DNA from: Cristatella mucedo | Taxonomy: Eukaryota > Bryozoa > Phylactolaemata > Cristatellidae | Assembly (NCBI GenBank): GCA_009760855.2 | Contig: WPIO01000177.1 | Location: 392,501-456,500, forward strand | DNA: 64,000 bases | Direction: 5' to 3' | Shown here: positions 50,018 through 60,270 of the stretch, in pieces | Layout of the letters: each line of letters begins with the position of its first letter | How positions within the stretch are numbered: the first letter of the stretch is position 1 | Notes under the pieces: model-generated | Seen by the model: the letters and a program-made list of their open reading frames with translations, nothing else | What the model was told of the DNA's origin: nothing | Database searches by the model: none | Program-made: the position numbers and the translations under genes

Positions 50018-52255
50018 TAATAATAATAATAATAATAACTCACTTGATAAAGCGCCTCAGAGAACTCAATCTCTCTCTAGGCGCTTTACATTTGCTGTAA
50101 AGTGAAATACAATTGAGTGGTAAGTAAAATCATACTTGAAAAAACAAACGAAATGAATAATATGGTTAGGGGTGACATGCACAGGGTCAGCATGCAAATG
50201 TGGTTAGTGGCAGCATGCACAGTGTCAGCACGTATAAGCACGTGAAGGACGAATCACAGGGACCCACTAAATGCTGTCCTAAATAGGTGTGTTTTAGGTT
50301 CCTTTTAAATGTGGTCAGGTCAGGGGATGTTCTGACGCAGGTCGGGAGGGAGTTCCAGGCTTTGGGAGCATATGAACTAAGTGCACGGTCTCCAAAGGAT
50401 TTAAGGTTTGTATGAGGTATTTGTAGACTGTTGGATTCCGAAAAGCAGGTGGTACGATGCTTGGCCTGATGGGGGAGTATATCTGAGAGATAGGCTGGAG
50501 CCATAGAATGAAGGGACCTAAAAGTGAGCGACAAAACCTTGAAGTCAATCCGTTTCTTGACTGGTAGCCAGTGCAGGTCGGCGAGAAGTGGAGTAATGTG
50601 GCAACTGCGACGCTCACGACAAACAAGCCTAGCTGCAGAGTTTTGCACCAGCTGCAATCGCCTGATCGCACATGCTGGTAGGCCAGTAAGCAGTGAGTTG
50701 CAGAAGTCGAGGCGGGATGTCACGAATGCATGGACCAACTTGGACGTGGTATCTTTATCTAAACAAGCCCGAATTTTAGCAATGTTATGAAGCTGAAAAT
50801 AGGTGGATTTGACTGTGGATCTGATATGGTCGTCTAACGAGAGGTCGCTTTGGAATATGACACCTAGATTTCGAGCTGATTCAACTGGAGATATGCTGGC
50901 AGAGCCAATTTTGAGAGTCAGCCTTTCCAATCTCTGGATCACACTGGGTTTGCCCATAACTAGTAAGTTAGTTTTATCATCGTTTAGTTTTAGAAAATTT
51001 GCTGCCATCCATGTGCGGATGTCATCAATGCATGCAGCAAGTGAGTTGAGAGAATTTGAGGTGCTCGAAGGCTGGGAGGGATCAAAGCAAAGGTACAACT
51101 GAGTGTCATCCGCATAGAAGTGAAAGCCTAGATTGTGCTTGGCAATCACATCAGCAAGAAGCCGAGTATAAACCGTGAAAAGAACCGGACCTAGCACAGA
51201 GCCCTGTGGTACTCCATATTTCAGAGGTACTTCAGACGATCTTTGTCCATTCAATACTCTGGAGTGTCCCACTGAGATAGGACCTGAACCACTGCAGAGC
51301 AGTGCCAGTGATGCCCAGGCGAGATGAGAGGCGCTCTAGAAGAACTTTGTGATCGATGGTATCAAAAGCTGCCGAAAGATCGAGCAAAAAAGCAGAGACA
51401 CTCTGCCCATGTCTGCATTCCTAAGTAGGTCGTTGTATACCCGAAGCAATGCTGACTCTGTGGAGTGATTAGCTCTGAAGCCAGACTGGAACATACTAGC
51501 ATGGTGTGAGGTTTCGATATAGGAGTTCAGCTGGTCTGCCACGACCCGTTCCAGTGTCTTTGATAGGAATGGTAGAATGGAGACTGGGCGGTAGTTGCTT
51601 AAGCTCTCTTGGTCTAGTGTAGCTTTCTTGAGAAGTGGCCTGACTACAGCTTTTTAGAAAGGTGCTGGGACATGACCTGAGGCTAATGACATATTAATGA
51701 TGTTGGTTATGCATGGCAGCAGCAGATCAATGCAACGTAGGAGCAGGACAGTGGGAATAGGGTCCAGTGGACTTGTTGTCTTCTTTGATTGAGATACGAA
51801 CTTTAGGACTAGATCACTAGTGACCTGCTTAAATGCAGACATTGAGGTGCAGCCAGGAACCGAGGAACAGCATTCTAGTGGGGATGTTGTCATCACAGGG
51901 ATGGATTCCCTGATCTTGTCTATCTTCTGCACAAAGAATCGAGAGAAGCGATCGGCTAGATCATCGCAAGGATCATCAGGTAAGGAGCTAATCTGGGAAC
52001 GTTTGAGGAGATGGTTTATTGTCGACATCAGCATTTTTGGATTGTGCATCTGTGATTCAACAATGTTTTTATAAAAACTAGACTTAGCCTTTGCTAGGAT
52101 CGATTGGTACGACCTACAGTAGTCTTCATATGCCTGTCGATGGACAGTTAGTACGGATCTTTTGTATCCTTTTTCAAGCTTTCGTTTAGTAGACTTGGCT
52201 AGTTTAATGTCTGTGGTAAACCATAGGCCGTCTGGGCGGGGGCACCCAGTGCGCT
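50018..52255 (-). mobile_element. LINE inserted in the virus-like element (reverse, 5' truncated)
   Basis: The tail is (AAT)n at 50018-50040, and the 5' cut is at about 52255 within the coding region just before PRPDGLWFT. It carries reverse-transcriptase frames 50187-51272 (GVPQGSVLGPVLF, FYADDTQLY, full C-terminus), 51336-51542 and 51654-52255, separated by small indels. It is very close to the 30.6-32.2 kb copy. It supplies the uninterrupted sequence across the site where the LTR split that copy. Confidence 0.93.
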
Positions 52256-52676
52256 GAACTAAGTAAAGCATATGAATCAACAATTGATAAGAAGAAAGAT
52301 TTACTTGATATTATTGGAGCGAAAACAACTGGTGGAATACCCAAACCAGCAAGAAGGATTGTGGAAAGCCTTAGTGAAAAAAATATTTCCAATGTTATTA
52401 CAGAGCTAGACAAAAAAAAAAAAGAAGTGTGAAAGAGCAAAGAGTTTTAGACTATTTAAGACCAAAAGTTGGCACAGGAATATAGATAATTCCATTAGTT
52501 ATAAAGAATGATTATGAAGTATTTGATAAGATTGTATTTTGGATACGTGAACTTGCTGCTGGAAATACTGGAGTAGTAAATTCTATTAGTGCTGCTGTTG
52601 ATTACCTTGCAAAATCTAGAAAAGTACCAAAGTCATATGTTGCTAAAATAGTAAACTTGTATATGATATATAGAAA

Positions 52677-53642
52677 ATGTCAGATCTTCTTGATGTAGCT
52701 AAGGATATTCTAAAAAATGTTGAATCAATCAAAAAAGATACCATTGCAGGTAAGTAAGGATACGTTTTTAACGTAACTGGAACTACTAATCCTATTAGAG
52801 TAAACATAAGTAACCCAATAAGACTTAAGAATAAAAAATGTAAGGCATGCTTCAAAAAGTTTGTTGGAACTAATTCTATTAAAAACATTACACCTGCAAA
52901 TAATACTTTTGTTTACAGACTTACATGCGGATCCGTTCAATTTGGAAGGATACCTCCTGGAATATATGCGGCTGTGTCTGATGATGTAAATATTGGCATT
53001 GCAGATACAATAAAAAATTCTATTGTGTTATCCGAAAATGATAAGTTTGTTTTAGGTATTGATACTGCTACTTCAAATTCTGGGATTACTATGCCTGCTG
53101 GGTTTACATTTGCTGCTGCTAAGTCTACCATAGCTCCATTACTTGGATTTACTGGAACTATTTATACAACTGATAAAACATTGCCATTAAATACATATGC
53201 TGCAGATCCTGGAAAGCAGTTCACACAAGTAGTTGTAGATCCTGGAGAGAAAATTACTTCAGAAAATGAAGTTTTTGTTTCTGACTTGAATTTAATTCTT
53301 ATAAACTGTAATTTGGTTGCTAGTGGAACAAGTTATATAAATAATATCGAAACACAAGCTCTAAGAAGTTTTGCTTATAATTTCTATCCTTGGGAACAAA
53401 TGGCGTATGAGCCTAACACTCTTGAATATCACAATATTGTTGGAGAATCTATTTCTGATATATTGATTACAATTACAGATCAAAATTTGAAAGTTTTAGA
53501 TTTTGGTTCGCAGGAGATTACTGTTGTAATAGAAATTATGGAAATATTATATAAGAATGTCAATAAGAATCACTGGGACTACCAGTTCAGATTCAAAGAC
53601 TCTTGTTCCTCCAATCGTATTAGGATCAGATTCTGGTTATAA
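52677..53642 (+). pseudogene. Penton-like (single jelly-roll) minor capsid protein 1, one stop
   Basis: ATG after GATATATAGAAA reads MSDLLDVAKDILKNVES. A TAA falls after about 26 codons, and the rest is open in the same frame. Later parts (TIAPLLGFTGTIYTTDK, FVSDLNLILINCNL, YEPNTLEYHNIVGESISDI, ITDQNLKVLDFG) follow the order of the Polinton penton: a loop, a beta strand of virion-surface type, and a terminal I.I.DQ..+.DF strand. A Cys-rich insert (CKACFKKF) lies near residue 60. The end overlaps the next start by about 85 bases. Confidence 0.65.
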
Positions 53643-54411
53643 TAAAATAGGATTGCGTAGAGTTGAGTTTACGTATACAAACAGAATAATATCAAATGTC
53701 ATTACTGGAGTAAACGATATGCTTTGGTATAAAGCAAATATGACAGCTGCAGGCAACTTCTCAATTGCTATTCCAGAAGGATATTATGATAGTCAAAAGA
53801 TTGTTTATACATTAAATCTAGCATTATCAAATGTAAAACCAAGCATGCTCATCAATCTTGCAAAGAGAAATAGTACTGGAATTAGATTTAGTGTTGATTT
53901 AGATGATAAAGTAATAATGCAAATTGCCGGAGATTTTGTTGTATTACTCGGAACCAATTCGGGAATAATAAACTCTATTGGAGATACTTTAGGATTTAGT
54001 TCAAATTTGCAAGGCTCATTTGATGCTGCAATGGTTGGTGGAACACCATATAAAACTATAGAAAGAGAAATGTATTTCTCTGGTACTTATAAGGCTTGGA
54101 ATAAAATGAAATTGCCAGATAATTCTGGAGTAAAATGGATAAGTATTGATTGTGATCTTGTAGATCCTAGTAAGAATTGTGTTAAACATAAAAAAGAATT
54201 TTTAGAATAATCATCATCTCTATACTTAATTGATATTAATTATGTTAATCCAGGAGAAAAGGTTGACGTGCACATTCCAAATATTTTATTCTTTCCTACT
54301 CGTGGAGACATTGATGGCGTGAGTAGTATTAAAATTAGTTTAACAGATCAAAATAAAAATTCAATAAATACTATTACAGCTGTTACAGCTACAATGGAAA
54401 TTTCGAAATAA
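53557..54411 (+). pseudogene. Penton-like minor capsid protein 2, one stop
   Basis: ATG after TTATATAAGA. It is open for 217 codons to a TAA at 54208-54210, then open in the same frame for 67 more codons to 54411. It shares the layout of its upstream neighbour: a TLGFSSNLQGSFD loop, WISIDCDLV, then NPGEKVDVHIPNILF and a terminal IKISLTDQNKNS. The pair looks like a tandem duplication of a single-jelly-roll gene or a penton plus a receptor-binding relative. Confidence 0.6.
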
Positions 54412-54417
54412 TCTAGG

Positions 54418-55052
54418 ATGGGTAGCTATGCCAGAATTGGTCATGGTAGGTTAACTGGTGGAAAATATCATGGTTCTGGTATACTTGATAAGATTATTGA
54501 TGGTGGTGGAAAAGCAGCGCCTGTACTTACTGGACTTTGAACATTGAACATTGAACATTGAAGCATGAACATTGCAAATAAAGGTATTGAAATGCATCAG
54601 GCTAGAAAATTAACTGAATTACAAACAAAGAAAGAAAAGATTGACCAGGAGTATTCTAATAAACGTAGAGACATTGATGATAAAGCTGGAGAGGAAAGAA
54701 AAAAGAAAGAACATGAGTATGAAATTGAAAAGCGAAAGAAAGAAGAAGATTATGATAGAAAGCTTAAAAAGAGATTGATCTTGAGATAAAACGAGCAATG
54801 CTTGACAAACTTAAACCAAAGAACAAAAAGAAATACAAGGCAAAGATGGAGGATTCTGAAACTGAGGATTATTCAGAAACTTTAAAGGAAAATGATCCTA
54901 AGGCATATAAAGAAATAGAAAGAGTTATAAGAGAAAAATCTGCTGTCTCTGCTATTATGCCTGCTCCAAGAGCTGATGGATATGGAGGATACATGGAAAA
55001 AATTGGTGCTGGCTTGTACATTCAGAATAAGAATTACATTTTTACTTTTTAA
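54418..55052 (+). pseudogene. Charged coiled-coil protein, interrupted
   Basis: Opens MGSYARIGHGRLTGGKYHGS and hits TGA at 54538-54540. A 7-base tandem repeat (TGAACAT, about three copies) lies right there and brings a second in-frame TGA. Open sequence then resumes in the same frame from 54565 with a Lys/Glu coiled coil (EERKKKEHEYEIEKRKKEE). One frame change near 54785 follows. The end reads GYGGYMEKIGAGLYIQN. It may be a core or minor virion protein placed just upstream of the major capsid gene. Confidence 0.55.
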
Positions 55053-55064
55053 TATAGAGAAGAA

Positions 55065-56595
55065 ATGGCAAGTGCACCGATTGACTTGATACTCGAATTA
55101 GGCGATCCTAGCTTTCCTAATTATAAGATTAAAGATTATCAATACCGAGAGTTTTATCAGAGTAATGGAAATGAAACAGATAGTATTGCAAATAAACTAG
55201 TTACATTTTCTGTTCCTGGCGAGCAACAACTTTGTTATGTGCTGTCAGATGCTTATCTACTGTTTGAAGGACAATTGCAAGTTCAAACAGCTGCTGGTGG
55301 AAACCTATAAGCGCCTGCTAGAACTCTTGCTGCTGGATTTGTTAACAATGCTGGAGCATGGATGTTTAGCTCGATGAGAATCAGACTTGGTGCTGAAGAA
55401 ATAGAAAGCTATTCATTGAAAGAAGGCCCTGGTAGTGCATCAACTCTTATTGGGCACCTTACATATCCAAATTGGTGCAGAACAAACAGCAGAACGGAAG
55501 GACCTGCAACTGGATGGAAGAAAGATAAAGCAAGTTTATTTGATGATCTGTATACAGGCAGCAGTGCTTATGTTAGTCCAAATGCTTCTGCAGCAACTTC
55601 TAGTAATATTGGTTTTGCTTACAGAAGAGGTCTTTCGAGTGTCTTATCAGATAATTCAGGAACTTTTAGTATCTCACTCCCACTTTCAAGATTGTCTGGA
55701 TTTTGTGCAGATATGAATAAGATTCTTTATAATATCCCATTTACACTTGAGATGACACGAGTTGGTGGAAGTGACTTTGATGCTATTATGACTGGTACAT
55801 CAGGAGCTGCTGCTAATACTAATTCAATTACATCTAGAGGTGCTGCTGGTGCTGCTAATGATGGGCTTTGGAATGCGTTTAAGATTAATATGTCAAAAAT
55901 GAGGCTTGGTGGTTCCTTGTGTTACTCCTAAAGAAAGTATTCAAAGAGCACTTGCAGATGTATCAAGTGAGAGAGCAAAGAAAATTAGACTTAATTACAG
56001 AGTCAGACGTTATGAAAATATGACACTGACTAATTTCAACCAAGGTCTAAAATATACTAGAACTCTATCTGTACAAAATTCTATTGATAAAGTTAGGTGG
56101 TTGATTGTTGCTGCGCAAAACACAAACAAATATAATGATTATACTGGAAATCCTTGCACATACAATCATTGTGATATTAAAAATGTGACTGTGCTTGCTA
56201 ATGGTTCAAAGCAATATCCTACTGTTGTTAGAAGTAGTTATCCAAAAGACGGAAAATGTTCTACTGCAAATCTAGATTTTACTCAATTCAGAAAGCAATA
56301 TCTTGGATTAAATGAAGTTACAGAGCCAGTTGGTGTAACTTTTCCAGAATGGCTAATGCTATACCCAATTCTTGTTGTTAATCTCCAATACAATGATGAA
56401 CCTTTAAGAATCACTTCAAAACTTGATGTAAGCATTGAGTTCAACTCTCAAATACCAAATGCCAATCCTGCTACAAACATTAGGATTCACTATTTAACTA
56501 TCTGCGAGAACACTGCCGAACTTACTTCTAATGGTAATGGTTCACCATTTACCTGTAGTAAAGGAACATTTGTATATGATGGAACTGACATTTAA
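55065..56595 (+). pseudogene. Double-jelly-roll major capsid protein, one stop and one frameshift
   Basis: About 510 codons starting MASAPIDLILELGDPSFPNY after TAATATAGAGAAGAA. Position, length and composition match the Polinton/adintovirus hexon-like capsid protein. Recognisable stretches are QYREFYQSNGNE, LPLSRLSGFCADMNKILYN (first jelly roll end), YNDYTGNPCTYNHCDIKNV, FRKQYLGLNEV and EWLMLYPILVVNLQYND. A TAA at 55308-55310 and a frame change near 55915 break it. The segments between are long and otherwise clean, so decay looks recent. Confidence 0.82.
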
Positions 56596-56617
56596 AAAAA
56601 TTTAAACCAGAAATATA

Positions 56618-57304
56618 ATGAATAAATTTGATTTTGTGCAAGGTTCAGATGAGTGGAAAAAATCAATGTCATTGAATATTGGAGGATCAGAGGTTTACTC
56701 AGTGCTTGGGAATGATCTAGTATTTGGAGATCAGACTGAAACTGATATAGAATTAATTGCAAATAGAAAACTAAAAAAATACATTGCTAATAATTCTAGT
56801 ATGAGATTTCCTCTAATGTTGTTTGGAAAAGTATTTGAGCCTATTACCGCTAAGTTTTTAGAAATGAAACTTAAAGTAAAACTTGATAACGCAAACGATT
56901 GTTTTAGTAGTGATGATGTATACAAATATTCTCCTGCTGGTATAATAGACAGCAATACTCTAGTAGAAATAAAAGGCTTATGGAGCAGGAATATCATTGA
57001 TGATTTTATACCAAAACAATATCATGCGCAGTGTTTACTATGCTTACATGTTTTAAAACTTAGTGAATGCTTTTACTCAGAGTTTGAGATTTTTGTTCCT
57101 GGATTGAATTGTGAAGAACCTCCGTCAGATTATGTAGCAGCTGGAAATGTAAGAATTCCTAATACTGATTTCGATATGCCAATTAGAGAACCAATTTTTA
57201 TGCTATTACTTAAAGATGAAAAGTATTTTGATTTTGAGTTTGATATTATAAGCAAATATGGCAGATTTAATAATAAGAAAGCAAATGGATATGATTTAAA
57301 GTAA
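56618..57304 (+). CDS. YqaJ/lambda-exonuclease-like PD-(D/E)XK nuclease, intact
   Basis: 228 residues, starting after AAATATA. QGSDEWKKSMSLNIGGSEV matches the family opening. GKVFEPITAKFLE holds the conserved Glu; SPAGIIDS then LVEIKG give the D..ExK core, although the usual SPDG is SPAG. PKQYHAQCLLCLHVL carries the conserved Gln. The role is 5'-3' exonuclease in recombination or replication-end processing of DNA viruses. It is the largest intact gene of the element. Loss of the Asp in SPDG could weaken activity. Confidence 0.82.
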   Translation: MNKFDFVQGSDEWKKSMSLNIGGSEVYSVLGNDLVFGDQTETDIELIANRKLKKYIANNSSMRFPLMLFGKVFEPITAKFLEMKLKVKLDNANDCFSSDDVYKYSPAGIIDSNTLVEIKGLWSRNIIDDFIPKQYHAQCLLCLHVLKLSECFYSEFEIFVPGLNCEEPPSDYVAAGNVRIPNTDFDMPIREPIFMLLLKDEKYFDFEFDIISKYGRFNNKKANGYDLK

Positions 57305-57315
57305 TATATAAGAAG

Positions 57316-57430
57316 ATGTTTGATTCAAGTAGTCAAAGAAGATGATCCTTGCAGATTTTCGAGAATAGTGCCAATTGTTAAAGAAGTGTTAGATAGATCA
57401 AAGATTTTAATTATTAATTATATAGATTAG
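57316..57430 (+). pseudogene. Small unknown protein, one frameshift
   Basis: ATG after TAATATATAAGAAG. After nine codons the frame meets TGA. A neighbouring frame then stays open (DPCRFSRIVPIVKEVLD) to TAG at 57428-57430. Too short for family assignment. Confidence 0.4.
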
Positions 57431-57447
57431 TCGACGACATCATTGCA

Positions 57448-58286
57448 ATGACCACGTGAGTAGAATAAATGGTTATATTCTGTCAGACCTTGATGCAAAT
57501 GGAAATAGAATTATTAATATGAGAGATCCTGTGAATGGTGGTGATGTTGTAACAAAAGCATATGCAGATGCAAACTTTATTGTAAATAGTGGCACTTCTT
57601 TAAATTTACAGAACAGACTAATTACAAATCTTGCTCCAGGAGTTAATCCAACAGATGCTGTTCATGTAAGTCAAGTATCTAATTATGTCAAAAAATCTGG
57701 AGATACAATGACTGGAGATTTAAATATGAATAGTTTTGCTATTACTTCTACATACTGGAATTCTACTGTTACTACACCAACAGTTCTTCCTGATGATTTT
57801 TGTGTTACTTAGGGAGGATTAAAGCGAGATGTGTTACTGAAGAATTCTCCTGCTACAACAAATATGAATATGAATAATAACTCCATAATTAATGTTGCTG
57901 AACCTGTTAGTTCTTCAGATGCTGCGACAAAGTCATATGTTGACAGAACTGTTAAAAAAATAACAGAAGTCGTTGTACTTACATTAAATCCTAGAGCGAT
58001 GAATTCTATTATTAATATTTCTACTGCATACTCTTGGAAAAATAAGAATAGTCCACCTATTATAATACTTAGTGCTATGGTAGTTGGATCGTCTAATTGT
58101 ATACAATTAAGACCTAGCAGTGATACGACAATAGTATCTGGAGCTATACGCGCAATTAATACTTCTTCTAGTGGTACAGATTTTAAGTATTACGCTTATT
58201 TTAATAGATTGCCTGCTGATAATTATTATACTGATAACCTAGAAAAAATGAAAGTTAATCTTTTAATTTCTTACATAAGTACCTGA
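57448..58286 (+). pseudogene. Phage-tail-fibre-like protein (copy D), one stop and a start-proximal indel
   Basis: SRINGYILSDLDANGNRIIN closely matches the N-terminus of fibre copy A. Shaft units follow: PVNGGDVVTKAYADANFI, NPTDAVHVSQVSNYV, KKSGDTMTGDLNMNSFAI, then TAG at 57810-57812, NMNNNSIINVAEPVSSSDAA and TKSYVDRTV. A beta-rich head of about 110 residues ends at TGA. ATG at 57448 is separated from the open frame by a one-base change. This is the only fibre-like gene on the + strand. Confidence 0.78.
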
Positions 58287-58451
58287 GAAGTACAAATGGA
58301 CAAGTAATACAATTAATTCTTTTAATTTAGTTGCTTTGCGCTTACCTTTTATTAATGGGAACAGTTTTGCAATATGCATTATTGATTCGTGTTCTAAACA
58401 ATGATGAATGCAGAACAACTCGGAACACCTTTTTTTTAAAGTGTTTCTTTG

Positions 58452-58709
58452 CTAAGCAGTATATCTTTGTAGTCTTTGTTTAGAATATATTTTCCTTGCA
58501 TAATAACAATCAGCACAAATGATTATTTTGTTGTTTCTTAAAATACCACAATCAAATTCTGTTTCTGTACTATCTAAATTACAGATACCGCAACGCATTT
58601 CATACTTTAACTTTGGCCTTCGCTTAACCTTTTTGCAAACTGGATGACCTGACTCTAGGTATTCAATTTCGCTAAACGATGTCGAACAGCTTTCACAAAA
58701 TATTTCCAT
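58452..58709 (-). CDS. Small Cys-rich zinc-ribbon protein, intact
   Basis: 85 residues: MEIFCESCSTSF, then RCGICNLDS, then CADCYYARK. Three CxxC pairs plus single Cys residues suggest one or two zinc sites. The N-terminus resembles the zinc ribbon at 48.3 kb (MEIYCLKC). It is divergent from the integrase with only 9 bases between the starts. It may be a transcription or packaging accessory. Confidence 0.7.
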   Translation of the reverse strand: MEIFCESCSTSFSEIEYLESGHPVCKKVKRRPKLKYEMRCGICNLDSTETEFDCGILRNNKIIICADCYYARKIYSKQRLQRYTA

Positions 58710-58718
58710 TTCTATAGA
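58710..58718. promoter_or_regulatory. 9-bp palindromic divergent start region
   Basis: The bases between the two divergent ATGs are TTCTATAGA. With the next A they form the perfect palindrome TTCTATAGAA. Each gene therefore reads CTATAGA(A)ATG on its own strand. Confidence 0.7.
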
Positions 58719-59597
58719 ATGTCATTTTTAACTCTAAATGAAAGAAAAAAGGAAGGGAAATTTAATCCTGACTCTGATATAAGCCAGATATTCAAGCCAA
58801 GGCCGAGAGTAATTCCAAAAGGTTTCTTTGATACAGCTAAACCTAATGAAAGTCATCAAGCAGATATTTTGTATATGCCAAATGATTTTGGATACAAATA
58901 TGCTTTGAGTGTTATTGATGTTGCTAGCAGATATAAAGAGTCAAGACCACTTAAAACAAAGTCTTCTAAAGAAGTAACACAAGCTATAACAGATATTTAT
59001 ACAAAAAGTTTATTGAAGTGGCCAAAGACGATAACAGTAGATCCTGGGACTGATTTTAAAGGAGAATTCGCTAAAGAAATGAAAAGACGTGAAACACAAG
59101 TTATAGGAGCTAGAAGTAAAAAGAATGTTGCACTTGTTGAAAGAATGAATAGAACTGTAGCAGAAAGAGCCTTTATTGCACAATATGAAAAAGAATTAGA
59201 AAACATTAATAATGGAGATTTCACTAGAAATAAAGAATGGATTTATAATTTACCAAAGATTATTGATTATCTAAATAATAGCGATACAAGATCAATTGGT
59301 GAAGAACCTGTAAAGGCGATAAAAAAAAGAATCTGTAAAATTAAATATACCAAAATATCATAGAAAAGTGGAGAACAGGAAAAATTGTTAGAACTTCGAA
59401 CAACTGTTGGATATTTACTAGAACCTGGTGAAGGAGAAGATGAAAAAAGGAGAAGAGCTACAGAACCGATATGAAGTTTGACTAAACATAATTTTGTTAA
59501 AATAATCGTATTGAAAAAACAATTGGTTAGATATTTCGTAAATGATGTTAAAAAAAGTTTTATTAGAGAAGAACTGCAAATTGTTAAACAGGACTAA
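58719..59597 (+). pseudogene. Retroviral-type (rve) integrase, C-terminus broken
   Basis: Inserts the element into host DNA. Open for 214 codons with the full catalytic core: Asp in SHQADILYMP, Asp in TVDPGTDFKG and Glu in LVERMNRTV, about 35 residues after the second Asp. A frame change near 59355 and a TGA at 59472-59474 interrupt the C-terminal chromo/tail part. That part is still recognisable (VGYLLEPGEGEDEKRRRATE, then FVNDVKKSFIREELQIVK) to TAA at 59597. Its end overlaps the convergent reverse-strand gene by a few bases. Confidence 0.92.
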
Positions 59598-60015
59598 TTT
59601 CTGTTTGTGAGCGTCGTTCTATAAGATTGTCAAACTCTTCTATTGTAACTACTTCATCAGATAAAGTATTAGCTATTTTTGAAATACCCTAAACCCTAAA
59701 CCCTAAACCCTAAACCCTAAACTCTGTATTAGAATCAAGAGTAAATCTTTTTCTTTTATCTATTTCAACTAAAGCACCATCAACTGCCATTAGCATTGCT
59801 GTTAGCGCTGAGAAAGCTGAGACTGCATTAGTTATTTCAGGATGTGCATGAACATGTGTTGTAGAAACTGTAACTCCTAAAGCTGCTATTATATTTACTA
59901 TTTTAATTATACATCTTACTCTTGTTAAATTTGTTAGACATGATCTAACTTTAACGCTATATGCAACTACCTCATCATATCTTTGAAGAGCAAAATTGTT
60001 TCTTAGATCTGCCAT
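59584..60015 (-). pseudogene. Small two-hydrophobic-segment protein truncated by a telomere-like repeat
   Basis: ATG at 60015 after ATTATAGGAAA, reading MADLRNNFALQRYDEVVAYS. Hydrophobic segments lie near residues 35-55 (IIKIVNIIAALGVTVST) and 65-80. At 59687-59721 five CCCTAAA units put TAG codons in the frame. The frame then reopens without shift (ISKIANTLSDEVVTIEEFDN) to TAA at 59584-59586. Possibly a small membrane or virion protein; no family is recognised. Confidence 0.6.
59687..59721. repeat. (CCCTAAA)5 telomere-like heptamer tract
   Basis: Exactly five perfect units of CCCTAAA (TTTAGGG on the other strand), inside the reverse-strand gene. Confidence 0.97.
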
Positions 60016-60039
60016 TTTCCTATAATTATTGAAAGTTTT

Positions 60040-60270
60040 TCAAACCCATCCTGGATATAAATCTTCATACTCATCAATATGATCAACAAAAACTTCACCC
60101 ATCACACATGAGTCTCTGCAAAGGTAATAAATTAATTCTTCTAATTGGTCAGTACTCTTTGGATGTCTAGGTTTCAATCCACCAGATTTCTCAATAGCAG
60201 CAACCTTCAGTCTTCGAATATAGTCTTGATATTTTTCACCAATTTGCCTATTATATTTTTCATCACTCAT
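60040..60270 (-). CDS. Small unknown protein (76 residues)
   Basis: I chose ATG at 60270 because TATATATAGAA precedes it directly, as in its neighbours; an in-frame upstream extension lacks the motif. The sequence begins MSDEKYNRQIGEKYQDYIRR and is charged and probably helical. It is intact and is the last gene before the right inverted repeat. Confidence 0.65.
   Translation of the reverse strand: MSDEKYNRQIGEKYQDYIRRLKVAAIEKSGGLKPRHPKSTDQLEELIYYLCRDSCVMGEVFVDHIDEYEDLYPGWV

Larger units (their letters stand above)
48895..52685 (+). pseudogene. Large unknown gene of the element, split by two LINEs and frame changes
   Basis: Begins MFNGKIYSSGKKPYIGSVQE after GATATAGTAAA and is open to 49371. 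It then changes frame and continues to about 49501 (IEIVKEKIGYVPSYV). LINE sequence follows to 49850, then element sequence (NEIDSTNKDLKLYELGLKLY) to about 50017, a second LINE to 52255, then 52256-52434 and beyond. The tail (VFWIRELAAGNTG..AAVDYLAKS) reaches about 52685 with a TAG and a homopolymer change. It is helical and charged with coiled-coil-like stretches. No family is recognised; a minor virion or DNA-binding role is only a guess. Confidence 0.6.
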
